The notes: generated from the sequence alone by a model not told the origin. DNA of 64,000 nucleotides from JBEICQ01 sp046297395 (GCA_046297395.1 JBKCNM010000073.1:1-64000); one strand, 5' to 3'. Positions 51,043-60,791 are shown, counted from the stretch's first letter. A program made the numbers and translations.

Positions 51043-51942
51043 TCAGTCTTTCGAAAAATAATCTGAACCCTGATAAACGCCTGTTTGTTCTTTCATGATT
51101 TGCATCAGGAGATCATTTGCCAGGCTGGATGCGCCAAAGCGAAACCATTGGTTGCTCAGCCATGCTTCTCCGAGCATTTCTTTTACCATCACGAGGTATT
51201 GCAAGGCAGATTTTGCTGTAGATATTCCTCCGGCAGGCTTGATGCCTACCATGCGACCGGTTTTGAGGTAATGGTCGCGCACGGCTTCAATCATTACATA
51301 GGTAACGGGCATGGTGGCAGCGGGAGAAATTTTTCCGGTAGAGGTTTTGATGAAGTCGGCACCGGCTGCAATGGCAAGGTCGCTGGCATGCCGCACATTG
51401 TCGAGTGTGGACAATTCTCCGGTTTCAAAAATTACTTTGAGCAAGACCTCGCCGCAGAGAGATTTGACGGAGGCAATTTCATCGAACACAAAAGCATAAT
51501 TGCCGCGCAGAAATTCACCTCTCGATATGACCATGTCTATTTCGTTTGCACCCTGATCAATGGCAAACAGGGTATCGTCTTTTTTGGTGCTCCATGGTGC
51601 CTGTCCTGAGGGAAAGGCGGTAGATACAGAGGCTACCCGGATATTGGATTCACCCAGGGATGTTCTTGCTGTTTTTACCATGGAAGGATATACGCAAACG
51701 GCAGCCACAGAGGGGAGTCCGGCAAAGGCATCGTGCATGTGTGCTGCTTTGTAGCAGAGTTGTTTCACTTTTCCGGGTGTATCTCTTCCTTCGAGGGTGG
51801 TGAGGTCAATCATGTTGAGTGCCAAATGAAGGCCATGCATCTTGGATGATTTTTTTATGCTTCGCGTCTGAAAGCGCGCACATCGTTCTTCAACCATCAC
51901 CTGATCTACCGTACAGGAATCGAATGTATGTCGGTTGCTCAT
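51043..51942 (-). CDS. deoC: Deoxyribose-phosphate aldolase
   Basis: Splits 2-deoxyribose 5-phosphate into acetaldehyde and glyceraldehyde 3-phosphate, the last step of deoxynucleoside breakdown. The Schiff-base lysine is K169 in VLLKVIFETG, with K199 in FIKTSTGK and D136 in EIDMVIS completing the class I active site. GIKPAGGIST near residue 237 binds phosphate. ATG 51942 gives 299 residues (DeoC type 2, longer than the E. coli 259); the frame runs 112 codons further upstream through the vanZ-like gene. It is the first of deoC-unknown-ALDH-truncated ALDH. Confidence 0.94.
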   Translation of the reverse strand: MSNRHTFDSCTVDQVMVEERCARFQTRSIKKSSKMHGLHLALNMIDLTTLEGRDTPGKVKQLCYKAAHMHDAFAGLPSVAAVCVYPSMVKTARTSLGESNIRVASVSTAFPSGQAPWSTKKDDTLFAIDQGANEIDMVISRGEFLRGNYAFVFDEIASVKSLCGEVLLKVIFETGELSTLDNVRHASDLAIAAGADFIKTSTGKISPAATMPVTYVMIEAVRDHYLKTGRMVGIKPAGGISTAKSALQYLVMVKEMLGEAWLSNQWFRFGASSLANDLLMQIMKEQTGVYQGSDYFSKD

Positions 51943-51976
51943 GTTTGTTTTGTGGTGTTGAAAGTAGTAAAAAAAT

Positions 51977-52330
51977 TTAGGATGATTTGTTCGCTGCGAG
52001 CAGCCCTGAAAAGCAACCGAAGGTATTGGCTGTAAAGTCCATCCAATCTGCGCTGCGATCGGTAAACCAGCAGGCCTGCATAAGTTCGAGGAAACCGCCG
52101 TATGCAATACAAACAGCAGTAAAAACAAGCAGCCGTTTTTTGTTTCCCTTATCGGCTTTTTTGATGAGGATGATGAGTACAAAAAACAAAGAGGCGTGCA
52201 CGAATTTATCAAATGAGAGCAGTTCGAGCCAGGAAACATGAGGAATGCTTTTTCCGGGCATTCCGCAAAGAAGGGCAATAAAAAAGGCCCAGAGAATGGG
52301 CCTGTAGTATTGTTTTAAAAGATGAATCAA
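51977..52330 (-). CDS. VanZ-like family membrane protein
   Basis: A 117-residue protein with about three to four membrane helices (11-24, 42-58, 66-85, 96-112). The VanZ-type elements are YRPILWAFFIALLCGMPG, FDKFVHASLFF and ELMQACWFTDRSADWMDFTANTFGCFSG. Function is unknown; VanZ gives low-level teicoplanin resistance in enterococci, but these Bacteroidota homologues are not shown to do so. The start is TTG 52330, overlapping the gcvH stop (TTGA). A terminator-like hairpin lies over codons 10-17. The gcvH-vanZ order behind sprA is common in this phylum. Confidence 0.85.
   Translation of the reverse strand: MIHLLKQYYRPILWAFFIALLCGMPGKSIPHVSWLELLSFDKFVHASLFFVLIILIKKADKGNKKRLLVFTAVCIAYGGFLELMQACWFTDRSADWMDFTANTFGCFSGLLAANKSS
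52279..52302 (-). terminator. Terminator-like hairpin inside the 5' end of the vanZ-like gene
   Basis: On the minus strand GGCCCA, loop TTCTC, TGGGCC is followed directly by TTTTTT, the form of a strong rho-independent terminator. It begins 25 bases after the gcvH stop. It may end the gcvH transcript or attenuate the genes behind, or be a coincidence of the conserved RPILWAFF codons. Confidence 0.5.
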
Positions 52331-52707
52331 TGTCCGAGGAAAGTTTTGTAGGCAGCAGCATCCATCAGGGATTCAACTTCAGAGGGATGACTTAGTTCGA
52401 TTTTAATCATCCAACCTTCTCCGTATGGGTCACTGTTTACTTTTTCGGGTGCACCTTCAAGCCCCGGGTTTATTTCAAGTACTTTACCGGAAACGGGCAT
52501 AAACAAATCGGACACGGTTTTTACTGCTTCTACTGTACCAAACACGGCTTCTTTTTCAAGTGTTTCTCCCATGCTGTTGATGTCAACATACACCACATCT
52601 CCCAGTTCTCCCTGGGCAAAATCGGTGATGCCTATGTAAGCATGGTTACCTTCTGTTTTAATCCATTCATGGTCTTTGGAGTAGCGGAGATTTTCTGGGA
52701 ATGTCAT
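52327..52707 (-). CDS. gcvH: Glycine cleavage system H protein
   Basis: The lipoyl carrier that shuttles the aminomethyl group between the P, T and L proteins of glycine cleavage. The lipoylated lysine is K63 in GTVEAVKTVSDL. The 126-residue length with start ATG 52707 (MTFPENLRYSKDHEW) is normal; the longer frame overlaps sprA. A TACCTTTG box lies 22 bases upstream, so it can be transcribed apart from sprA, although the gap between the two is only 43 bases. gcvP and gcvT are not in the window. Confidence 0.96.
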   Translation of the reverse strand: MTFPENLRYSKDHEWIKTEGNHAYIGITDFAQGELGDVVYVDINSMGETLEKEAVFGTVEAVKTVSDLFMPVSGKVLEINPGLEGAPEKVNSDPYGEGWMIKIELSHPSEVESLMDAAAYKTFLGH

Positions 52708-52729
52708 GGAGCTGATGTTTTTCTGGATG

Positions 52730-52737
52730 CAAAGGTA
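52730..52737 (-). promoter_or_regulatory. Putative -7 promoter box of gcvH
   Basis: TACCTTTG on the minus strand with a TTG 21 bases upstream as a possible -33 element. It lies in the 43-base gap between sprA and gcvH. Confidence 0.55.
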
Positions 52738-52750
52738 AATTTTTATGCCA

Positions 52751-55700
52751 TTACTGTGCAATGGTAAACTGGAGTTGAATACCGGTGCGCACATTGCTTG
52801 TTGGGAAGCTGGTGGTGACCCTTGGGGTGGTTACATTTCTTTCATGAAACATCCTGAGGTTTAGCCTTGAATTAATGATGTAATCGGCGTTCAGTCGGAT
52901 GGTTAATTGGTTTTGACCTGCAGTGATTTCATTGATGGCGGTTTCTACCTGACGGATCACGGTTTTGTTGCGCCTGAAAGACACATCGCAGCGGAGTTTA
53001 AGATCGCTTTTTAAGGTCAGGTTCAGGCGTTTGGCAAAGGGTGGAATCACATCCTTGAAATTATATCCCAGGCTGGTTTGAATTTCATTGGTGGAGAGTT
53101 CAGTTACCTGGCTGTTTGCCATGCTCAGTGAGATTGTTCGGTCGCGTTTGAGTTCTACCTTCACGAGCATGCTGTTTTGAAGGGTAGCATCAAAACCAAC
53201 AAAAGGAGCAAGTGATTCCGTAATGGTAACCACCTGAATCTCTCGTCTTGGCAGGTAGTTTCCTTTCAGGTCGCGCAGTGTGGAGTTGCCCTTGCCATCG
53301 TCAACATAAAACTGGTTGGTGGTATAGGATGCAATATTAAATGTGGAACGGTAAGAATGGCTCATGGTAAGGGTTTTGATATAGGGTTTGAGCAGAGGCA
53401 ATTTGGACAAACCGTCGTAGTTGAATCGCCAGTTGGGTTTGGGCAGTTGAGCAAAAAAGTTGAGGGGCACATTGCCAATCGGCGTTTTGGTGTAGGCAGC
53501 AAAAAAGGCAGGCAGAAGCACATCCTGTTGGGTGTTGCCATATCCGTTGAAGAAGCCGGTATTGGTGTTCAGGCTGTCGTTGCTGAGTCCTCGCGAAGCG
53601 CCCAACTTTTTAGAGATTTCTTCCCGGTTACTCAAAAACTGCTGAAAATTTGCACTAGAATTGGTGCCTCGGTCATCCTTTACAAAAGCAGTTCCCCAGG
53701 TAATGACCGAGATGCTGTAACTTCCGGTTTCATTAGGAGAGAATGTTGTATAGGAATCGCTGGCGGGATCATACTTGAAAACGGCCGTATTGTTTTTGGT
53801 TGCATTCCTCGACCAGTTCAGTGTAATCTTCATGTCTTTTACGGGTTCTATCACCACATTGCCGGTAAAATTCTGGTTGTATGAACGCGTAAAAAAAGTA
53901 TTGAGCTGGGATGATTTGGTAATCCAACCATATTTGTTTGCATTCTCGAGTACGAGGTTGCTTTGGTCTCCAAACACGAAAGGCAATCCAGGTGCAGATG
54001 CATTGTTGAAATTTCCGTCGGCCATGCCAAATATTTTGGGGGTAGGTAAAAATCCCGGAAGTGAGGTGCCTCGCTGTTCATTCAGGTTGGCGCTTGCCGA
54101 TTTAAACATCATTAAAAATTTAAGTGAACCCACCAGATAGGGATTGGGTCCCTGTTCAGCTTTTTTGATGGAATCCTCTCGCGCTTTGTAAGCAAGTTTC
54201 TCTTTGGGAGTCATTTTCTTGTATGCTTCCTTATCTTTCTTGATTTGCTCCTTGGTTTTGGGTGGTTTTTCTTTTTTGGGTTTTGGATTATTGATTTCCT
54301 TCAGGAATTTAACCTTGTTATACAGGGTGGTAAATGTTACATTGGCATTGATGGTTTTGGTGTTGGAGTTGGTGATGGTATTGGCAATGGCAGCAGTATC
54401 ACCACTTGCCTGCTGGGCAAGGATGTTGGGAGGTGCAGAAACCCAATCAAAATTGGCGCTGTATTTAGCCTGAGAGGTAATCCAATTCAGGAGTGGAAAT
54501 TTGTTGATGGGAATGTTCCAGTTGGCATTTGCCGTGTGGTGAAACAAGGTCATTCTTCCGCCTCTTCTGATGTTTGCAATAACGGAGTCTCGCCTGGTAT
54601 ATCCCGGGCGATTCAAGGGATCCAACTGCGTGGTATCTATTCTGCCCGGAGGTTCATCAATTCTAGCCGATACATTGGCTGCGTAATCCACACTGAGGGA
54701 TTTGGTAATCTCGTATCGGAAGTCGTAGGTGCGGGTCATGTTAAACCTCTTGTCAATAAAAGGACTGATCAGGCTTCTTGGATTCTCTATGTCGCGGGCA
54801 AGTGTTTCACTGAAATTTCGTTCTCCCTCTGTACGGAAGGACATCCGAGAAGGTGAAAGACCAATGGCCAGATCGGTGAGTAGTTTGAAGTAGTCTGATT
54901 TGAGTGCTTTTATTTTGGCAAAAGGTTTGAGCTGCAGCGGGGTGGGAGAGAAGGTGTAAGCAAGAGATGCCCGGTGGTTGCGTGTGATGCTGTGCTCAAC
55001 ATTGATACTGCGACGGAATATTTCGTTGAAGGAATAACTCAGGGTGATGTTTTCTATGTCCCAGAAATGGGATTTTTTACTTCCTGCACCTTTGTCTTTT
55101 TTGATGTTGGTGAAATTAATGCTTCGTCGTTTGGTGTAATCTTGTGTTGCTCTTCTTTGGTTTGCTCTTCTCTCCGGGTCATCGATGCTGTTGAGGGAGG
55201 TGCGGTAAGGCACATCCGGATTCAGCGGATCAAACATGGGATTGATGAAGGCCTCACTCACGCTGTAGAACATGGGGAGCTGCAGTTTTAATTTTTCAGG
55301 AAAAAATTTCTGCAGTCTTACCGTGGTAGAAAAATCATACATGAATGTATTGTCTCTCGAGCGTTCGTTGAGTTTTTGCTCAATGCCACCAAACCCCTGG
55401 GTTTTGATATTTCCGCTGACGGTTGCATCTGCAAAATCAGCAAGCTTGGCTTGAATTCTGGAGTGTGCTGCCCATCCTCCGCGCTGGTCGAAATCGGAAA
55501 GCCGAAGTTCATTCACCCAAACTTCTGCACACTTGGTAAGGCCGTCGTCACCAATGTCTTGTAATCCTGCCCGCTTTGGATTTCGCACCCCAACCATGAT
55601 GGTTTTACAGGCTGCCAAGTTGGGATTTCCAACCACATAGATGGTATTGTTCGGGAAGTTCTCATCTTTCCATATATACCGTTTTGTGATGTCGAACTCG

Positions 55701-58700
55701 GCATTGTTGCGTTTCAGTTTCGCCTCCAGCAATTTGGCAATTTCTATTTCCAAATTGTTATCTGCCGGCCAAATGGCATCAGGCTCGGCGGAGTTCCAGG
55801 GAGTAAAGGTGAGTGGAATTTCATACTCGTAATAGTTTTGATCAAAGTCAGTTCCCATGCGCATGAAAAACCTCAATTCTCCTTTTTTGTATACATCTTG
55901 TTTGGTGGCCTCAGCGTGCACAAACATTTTTATCTTTTTGTACATGCGCATGTCCAAATCTACATTCCTGTAAGCGGCTTTTGATTTGCCATCGGGCAGG
56001 TCGCAAACCCTCAACACCAGCGCCTGTTCGTTTAACTGCCTGAGGTTTGCCTGGGTTGGATCTATCACCCTTTCGATACCCGGAGGCAATACATATTTCA
56101 CGGGGATGCGGCTTCCGTTTTCTTCCACATTCACTGCAGCTACATCAAAAAGTGCATTGTTGCTTCTGTCATCAGCGATGTATTCTCCCGGCGCGGTCAG
56201 GTCTAGAAGATATCTTCTCCAGTCTCCCCGGATAAGCTCCAGTCGCGCCATACGCAGAACAATAGAATCGGAAAATCCTTTCATGAACATCCGCATGAAT
56301 CGGATTGAACGGAAGTCAGAAATTTCACCTACTTTTTTATCGGGATTCAACAGAGGAATTTTAAACTGATACCATTTGATGTTTCGTGTCCTTCCGTCTT
56401 TGGTGGTAATGGTGGTTTCAAAAACATTGGTGATGTTATTCTGCCCAACCACCATGGCATCTCTGGCAATTTTTATTTTGTATTGAAAATAAGCTTCATT
56501 GTAGTTGAGGTTGTTGTCGCGATTGATGTCTTCATTGTTGGGCAAATTGGTCGCAGTGATTGGATATCCATCGGGTTGTTCCACATTGGAGTTGTTTTCG
56601 AGTCCACTGAAATTTTTGTATCGTCTGAGGATGTTGTGCTGTTGTGCATCATGCTCACTGCTGCGGAAGTATTCAAAGTCATCTGAACTCGGATCTGCAT
56701 TTGCCCTGTTGAAGGCTTCAGGCGTGAGAATTCCCTGAAGGCCGGAAAGATAGCTTGCAAAGGTGCTTCGTTCTCCCTGGTTTGAAAGCCCATCATAACC
56801 CACATCCTGAAAAGGCCTGGCAGCCGGACTCGCATCGAAGGCATTCACCACGGCAGGGGTCTTTGGAACAAGTCCCCATTGCGTAAAAGCAATTTTACTC
56901 GAATCAATATTCCCATCGGTTGACAATCCATTTTCAAACATTTTTCTGTTATCCGGAATCACATCTTCAGAAACATCACCCATGTTGAAATACAATTCTC
57001 CCTGGTTGTTTTGGTTGGGGTTGTCTTCATTAAATGGATCCATCATCCACAGCTGAATAAATTCAATGTTCGCCGTTTCAAAATCATTGTTTTCTATGCG
57101 GCGCATCAGTCCTCCCCATCGTGTTCCTGCTTCTTTGAGTGTTCCATCGTTGTTGATGCCTCTTGAAATATCCGTTCCGTTGGCGGTGTTCTCATAGTTG
57201 TATTGACCACGCTGGTTGGGATAAAACGCCAGGTCGAGCATAGGGATGTTGGGCAATGATGCCTGTGCCAGCTGTCTGTTCGGAAAAACTTCTCTCTCCA
57301 ATACTTCGCGGGTATTGTGATTGGATTGCAGCAAGGGGCTGTTGCGGATGTGGTCAGGTGTGGTAGATAAATTTTGAGCAAACAGAGGATCCACTGTATA
57401 CCATGATAGTTTTGCTCTGTTGAAACCATACTTGAGGCTGCCGGAATATTTTGTTTCCGGAAACAAATCGGGTTGTCCTTTTGGCATACTGGCCAGTTGC
57501 CAGTTAAACTGCTGACGCAGGTCAATCACAGATTGAGTTGCTTCGAAGTCATCGATATACGAAATTCCTTCTTTGGTTACTGCTCTTGAGTGGCCGGGAA
57601 GAAGATGTGCAAACTCCCCGGAATAGGTAATACTGGAATTTTCTTTTGTGGAGATAAATGGAATCAGATTCACCGCTTTTGTGAGCCATGGAGCATCGGT
57701 GCGGTAAGTGAGGTTCACTCCATAAATCATGTTGGCCACGGGTTCATCTCCGAGGGTTACTTTGGGAGTGAGCGGGCGCTCTGTGAGGCGTAAAAAGGTA
57801 CCGCCAATCACCAGGTCTTTGTTCACCTTATGTTCAATAGTGGTGCCAATCAAACTCTTTACGATGGGTGTGAATGCTTGTTGGTTCTCAAAAGAAACTT
57901 TGATATTGGCATTGGAATTCATCAAAGAGGCATTGATGATTTTTACCTTCCCTCCTGTGTAATCTACAGTGTAATCTACATTTTCTGTGAGCGAGGTACC
58001 GTTGGCCGTTACGCGCACAGAGCCCTGTGGCACATTGGTGGCATTGAGACTGATTTCTGAAGTGCTCGAACTGGAAAAGCTCCCTCTGATGCGGAACCTG
58101 TTTTTGGCAGGAATTTGTTGTGCTGCTGTTTTTGTTGAATCGTACAATTCCTGGTACACATATTTTTTAATGAAGGCCTGGTTCTCCGGCAAGGGTTCTC
58201 CATTGGGTTGAATGATTCCTGACATTTTGTTTCTGAGATCACTTCCAAAAGGTTCAACCAGCGGAAAAAATATCCGTCCATTCTGCGGATTGATGGTTAC
58301 CCCGGCAATCCAGTCAAAGTTGCCGTCGGGAATTCTCTCTTGTTGGTTGTTGATGCTGTCGAGTCCGCAGAGCTGTAAAAGAATTTTTTCTTTGGCGGCA
58401 CTTTCGGTAAGGTAGTTCAGGTTGATGCCTCTTTTTTGGTCGTTGTACACAATCTCCAGTCGAAAATCTTTTTCACTCAAACTGAAACCGCCGATGGCAT
58501 ACACATTTTTCATCATCAAGTCCCAGATGGGATTTCTTACTCTTGGTGCAGATGCTTTTAACATCTTAAGCAGTAATAATTTCGGATCGGCCTGTCCGTC
58601 TGTTGAGAATTCACCTACCTGATAGGTTTTGCCATTGGCAGTATATTGGTAAGCCACAGCCAGCACCTCGTTGTTGTTTAGCGGAGAGTTAAGCGAGAGA

Positions 58701-60127
58701 TATCCAAGCTGTGGATGAAATGTAAATTCTGTGGGCGCTAGTTTCCTCGCGCGCTCCAGTACTTCATAATCCTGCACAAGTTGAAAATCGAAAGGTTTGC
58801 GCGCAAATTGCGAGAGTCTGTTGTTTACTTGGTTGATGTCGCGGATGGCATTTACTTGGGTAGCAGAAGTAAGGTTTGTGTAGAGATTGTTTGAACCGGT
58901 ACTGGAGGGAAAAGGGCCTGAGTTTTCTGCTGTTGGCGGTCCTATAAAACCTTGGTTTCTCCAAATTTGATTGGCGCTTGGGTTGGCAAACAGCGCTCTG
59001 CGGTCTGATTCTCCAAGGTCGGCAAGCGCCAGCACATTGCGGGTATTGTCAACAGCACCCGACATGTTTGTGATATATACTTCCACCTTGGTAATGGTAA
59101 TGGGACTAATAATTACCGGAAGATTGGAGAGTGCTTTGTTGTAATTGTCGCGGAAATAATGGGCGAGAAAAAAATGCTTGTTCACATCATAATTGTCGCC
59201 GGTAATTTCGAACCTGGTGGTTTGCACACCGCCTTGCACATCAACTTCCTGCCTCTTTCCCCTTTGTTGTGAGAGCAAGGTGGTGACGGTGGTCTTGCCA
59301 AACTGCATCTGGGTTTTAAAACCAAACAGCGCCTGACTTCCGCTGATCAGGGAGCCCTGCAGGGGAAGGCTCACATTTCCGGCCTCAATCTTTTTGATGA
59401 TGTCGTCTTCATATCCGCTGTACTCAAGCTTCACCTGGTTGTTGAAATCAAAGGCCGCCTGTGTATCGTAGTTGATGGTGGTTTTGAGTTTGTCGCCAAT
59501 TTTTCCAATCACATTCAACTGAATGGTCTGGTCAAAATCAAATACACTCACCTTGCGTTGGTTCTCTGCAATGGCCGGATTATCGGTGCGGCTTGTGTTC
59601 ACACCAAAAGTAAGTTCGGCCCTGCCCGAAGGACGAATATCTACAGTATTGCCACCGAAAATTCGGTCGAATGCTTCACCTGAAACATAGATTGGTGGAA
59701 TAAGTGATTTGCTTTTGTTCTGCACATTTTCCGCCTCATGTCTTTGTTTCCAGTAATCTTTGAGTTGCTTTTGCAGGTCGTAGTGCATGTACTCCTCAAA
59801 ATCCATGTAGGAAGGGCGGCGGTACTGGATGTTTCCCATTTTCTGGTAAAAATCAAAGCGATTTTCTTTTGGGTCATAGGACACACTGTCCTTGATGTTG
59901 GCGGGGTTCTCCATGAAAAGCCCGCCCTGGTTTCCAGGGTTGGTGGGGTCCCATGATTCGTCTTTGAATTTGTAGGGGAGGGCTCCGGCTTTGCCGGTGT
60001 CTGTGTCTTCCCGCATTTCCGGCTCCTGAATAAAAAGGGGTTCATGAGAGCCGTAAAAGGCCAGGCCGGGAATAAAAACCCCCAGCCAAAATACAACAAT
60101 CAGGTATTTTAGTAAAACAGGCTTCAA
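52751..60127 (-). CDS. sprA: Type IX secretion outer-membrane translocon protein SprA (Sov)
   Basis: SprA is the single-chain, 36-stranded outer-membrane channel through which type IX cargo leaves the cell; it is also needed for gliding in motile species. The 2458-residue size, the signal sequence (about 1-24, LIVVFWLGVFIPGLAF) and repeated family blocks (FDFYQKMGNIQYRRPSYMDF near the N terminus, GISYIDDFEATQ about residue 860, and NELRLSDFDQRGGWA near 1535) identify it. A Lys/Glu-rich low-complexity segment occurs near residues 1945-2000 (KPKKEKPPKTKEQIKKDKEA). There is no ATG before the signal peptide, so the start is TTG 60127, with CAGGG upstream. It lies 10 bases behind ruvA. Two type IX cargo genes are in this window. 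Confidence 0.96.
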   Translation of the reverse strand: MKPVLLKYLIVVFWLGVFIPGLAFYGSHEPLFIQEPEMREDTDTGKAGALPYKFKDESWDPTNPGNQGGLFMENPANIKDSVSYDPKENRFDFYQKMGNIQYRRPSYMDFEEYMHYDLQKQLKDYWKQRHEAENVQNKSKSLIPPIYVSGEAFDRIFGGNTVDIRPSGRAELTFGVNTSRTDNPAIAENQRKVSVFDFDQTIQLNVIGKIGDKLKTTINYDTQAAFDFNNQVKLEYSGYEDDIIKKIEAGNVSLPLQGSLISGSQALFGFKTQMQFGKTTVTTLLSQQRGKRQEVDVQGGVQTTRFEITGDNYDVNKHFFLAHYFRDNYNKALSNLPVIISPITITKVEVYITNMSGAVDNTRNVLALADLGESDRRALFANPSANQIWRNQGFIGPPTAENSGPFPSSTGSNNLYTNLTSATQVNAIRDINQVNNRLSQFARKPFDFQLVQDYEVLERARKLAPTEFTFHPQLGYLSLNSPLNNNEVLAVAYQYTANGKTYQVGEFSTDGQADPKLLLLKMLKASAPRVRNPIWDLMMKNVYAIGGFSLSEKDFRLEIVYNDQKRGINLNYLTESAAKEKILLQLCGLDSINNQQERIPDGNFDWIAGVTINPQNGRIFFPLVEPFGSDLRNKMSGIIQPNGEPLPENQAFIKKYVYQELYDSTKTAAQQIPAKNRFRIRGSFSSSSTSEISLNATNVPQGSVRVTANGTSLTENVDYTVDYTGGKVKIINASLMNSNANIKVSFENQQAFTPIVKSLIGTTIEHKVNKDLVIGGTFLRLTERPLTPKVTLGDEPVANMIYGVNLTYRTDAPWLTKAVNLIPFISTKENSSITYSGEFAHLLPGHSRAVTKEGISYIDDFEATQSVIDLRQQFNWQLASMPKGQPDLFPETKYSGSLKYGFNRAKLSWYTVDPLFAQNLSTTPDHIRNSPLLQSNHNTREVLEREVFPNRQLAQASLPNIPMLDLAFYPNQRGQYNYENTANGTDISRGINNDGTLKEAGTRWGGLMRRIENNDFETANIEFIQLWMMDPFNEDNPNQNNQGELYFNMGDVSEDVIPDNRKMFENGLSTDGNIDSSKIAFTQWGLVPKTPAVVNAFDASPAARPFQDVGYDGLSNQGERSTFASYLSGLQGILTPEAFNRANADPSSDDFEYFRSSEHDAQQHNILRRYKNFSGLENNSNVEQPDGYPITATNLPNNEDINRDNNLNYNEAYFQYKIKIARDAMVVGQNNITNVFETTITTKDGRTRNIKWYQFKIPLLNPDKKVGEISDFRSIRFMRMFMKGFSDSIVLRMARLELIRGDWRRYLLDLTAPGEYIADDRSNNALFDVAAVNVEENGSRIPVKYVLPPGIERVIDPTQANLRQLNEQALVLRVCDLPDGKSKAAYRNVDLDMRMYKKIKMFVHAEATKQDVYKKGELRFFMRMGTDFDQNYYEYEIPLTFTPWNSAEPDAIWPADNNLEIEIAKLLEAKLKRNNAEFDITKRYIWKDENFPNNTIYVVGNPNLAACKTIMVGVRNPKRAGLQDIGDDGLTKCAEVWVNELRLSDFDQRGGWAAHSRIQAKLADFADATVSGNIKTQGFGGIEQKLNERSRDNTFMYDFSTTVRLQKFFPEKLKLQLPMFYSVSEAFINPMFDPLNPDVPYRTSLNSIDDPERRANQRRATQDYTKRRSINFTNIKKDKGAGSKKSHFWDIENITLSYSFNEIFRRSINVEHSITRNHRASLAYTFSPTPLQLKPFAKIKALKSDYFKLLTDLAIGLSPSRMSFRTEGERNFSETLARDIENPRSLISPFIDKRFNMTRTYDFRYEITKSLSVDYAANVSARIDEPPGRIDTTQLDPLNRPGYTRRDSVIANIRRGGRMTLFHHTANANWNIPINKFPLLNWITSQAKYSANFDWVSAPPNILAQQASGDTAAIANTITNSNTKTINANVTFTTLYNKVKFLKEINNPKPKKEKPPKTKEQIKKDKEAYKKMTPKEKLAYKAREDSIKKAEQGPNPYLVGSLKFLMMFKSASANLNEQRGTSLPGFLPTPKIFGMADGNFNNASAPGLPFVFGDQSNLVLENANKYGWITKSSQLNTFFTRSYNQNFTGNVVIEPVKDMKITLNWSRNATKNNTAVFKYDPASDSYTTFSPNETGSYSISVITWGTAFVKDDRGTNSSANFQQFLSNREEISKKLGASRGLSNDSLNTNTGFFNGYGNTQQDVLLPAFFAAYTKTPIGNVPLNFFAQLPKPNWRFNYDGLSKLPLLKPYIKTLTMSHSYRSTFNIASYTTNQFYVDDGKGNSTLRDLKGNYLPRREIQVVTITESLAPFVGFDATLQNSMLVKVELKRDRTISLSMANSQVTELSTNEIQTSLGYNFKDVIPPFAKRLNLTLKSDLKLRCDVSFRRNKTVIRQVETAINEITAGQNQLTIRLNADYIINSRLNLRMFHERNVTTPRVTTSFPTSNVRTGIQLQFTIAQ

Positions 60128-60137
60128 AGCAACCCTG

Positions 60138-60734
60138 TCACAGGTTTTTCAGCGCTTCGCGAATAAGTTCTTCTACAGCCAAATCAGGATTTCCCTGTGT
60201 TTTGGCAGTTTTATCGATTGCTTTTTCAGCGGCTTGTCGCGTAAAACCGAGTATGACAAGGGCTTGTAACGCTTCTTCCCGGTTTTTATTGTGGGCAATG
60301 GCAGAAATAATCGGGGATTGAAGGGGATTTTCCGATTTACCGATTTTGTCTTTCAAATCAATCAGAATGCGCTGGGCTGTTTTGTCCCCAATCCCTTTGA
60401 TGCTGCGGAGGGCAGGGAGGTTGCCTGTGGCAATTACGGTATGCAGTTCGGAGGGATTGAGTGCATTTAAAATCATCCTCGCCGTATTGGGCCCAACGCC
60501 GTTTACCGAAATCAGCAGCCTGAAGATGCTTCTTTCCTGCTCAGTACTAAAGCCATAAAGGACATGAGCATCTTCCTTTACCACCATGTGTGTATGCAGC
60601 AACAAGTCTGTTTGGCTTCCTAACTGGGAATAGGTATACAATGAAATATTTAGCAGATAGCCCACACCATGGGCATCAATTACCACATAGGTGGGTGTTT
60701 TTTCGAAAAGGGTACCCTTGATAAATGCAATCAT
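60138..60734 (-). CDS. ruvA: Holliday junction branch migration protein RuvA
   Basis: RuvA tetramers bind four-way DNA junctions and load the RuvB motor. The N-terminal OB fold (about 1-63), two helix-hairpin-helix motifs (about 70-130, VNGVGPNTARMIL and IKGIGDKTAQRILIDLKDK) and the C-terminal RuvB-binding three-helix domain (about 150-198, ALQALVILGF) are all present. The 198-residue length is normal. It is followed by sprA at 10 bases and preceded by maeB at 57 bases with its own promoter box. The maeB-ruvA-sprA-gcvH order is familiar in Bacteroidota. Confidence 0.96.
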   Translation of the reverse strand: MIAFIKGTLFEKTPTYVVIDAHGVGYLLNISLYTYSQLGSQTDLLLHTHMVVKEDAHVLYGFSTEQERSIFRLLISVNGVGPNTARMILNALNPSELHTVIATGNLPALRSIKGIGDKTAQRILIDLKDKIGKSENPLQSPIISAIAHNKNREEALQALVILGFTRQAAEKAIDKTAKTQGNPDLAVEELIREALKNL

Positions 60735-60753
60735 GAAAGCAGTTGAACGGTCT

Positions 60754-60761
60754 CAAAGGTA
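60754..60761 (-). promoter_or_regulatory. Putative -7 promoter box of ruvA-sprA
   Basis: TACCTTTG on the minus strand, with a TTG 18 bases upstream as a -33 element. It ends 19 bases before the ruvA ATG and is one of the best-formed promoters in the window. Confidence 0.6.
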
Positions 60762-60791
60762 CACATTTGATGTGCCTTGCAAGTCCCGGAA

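Noticed and set aside
53357..54856. Several plus-strand open frames opposite sprA
   Set aside because: They overlap the strongly supported sprA frame and show no start signals or protein motifs.
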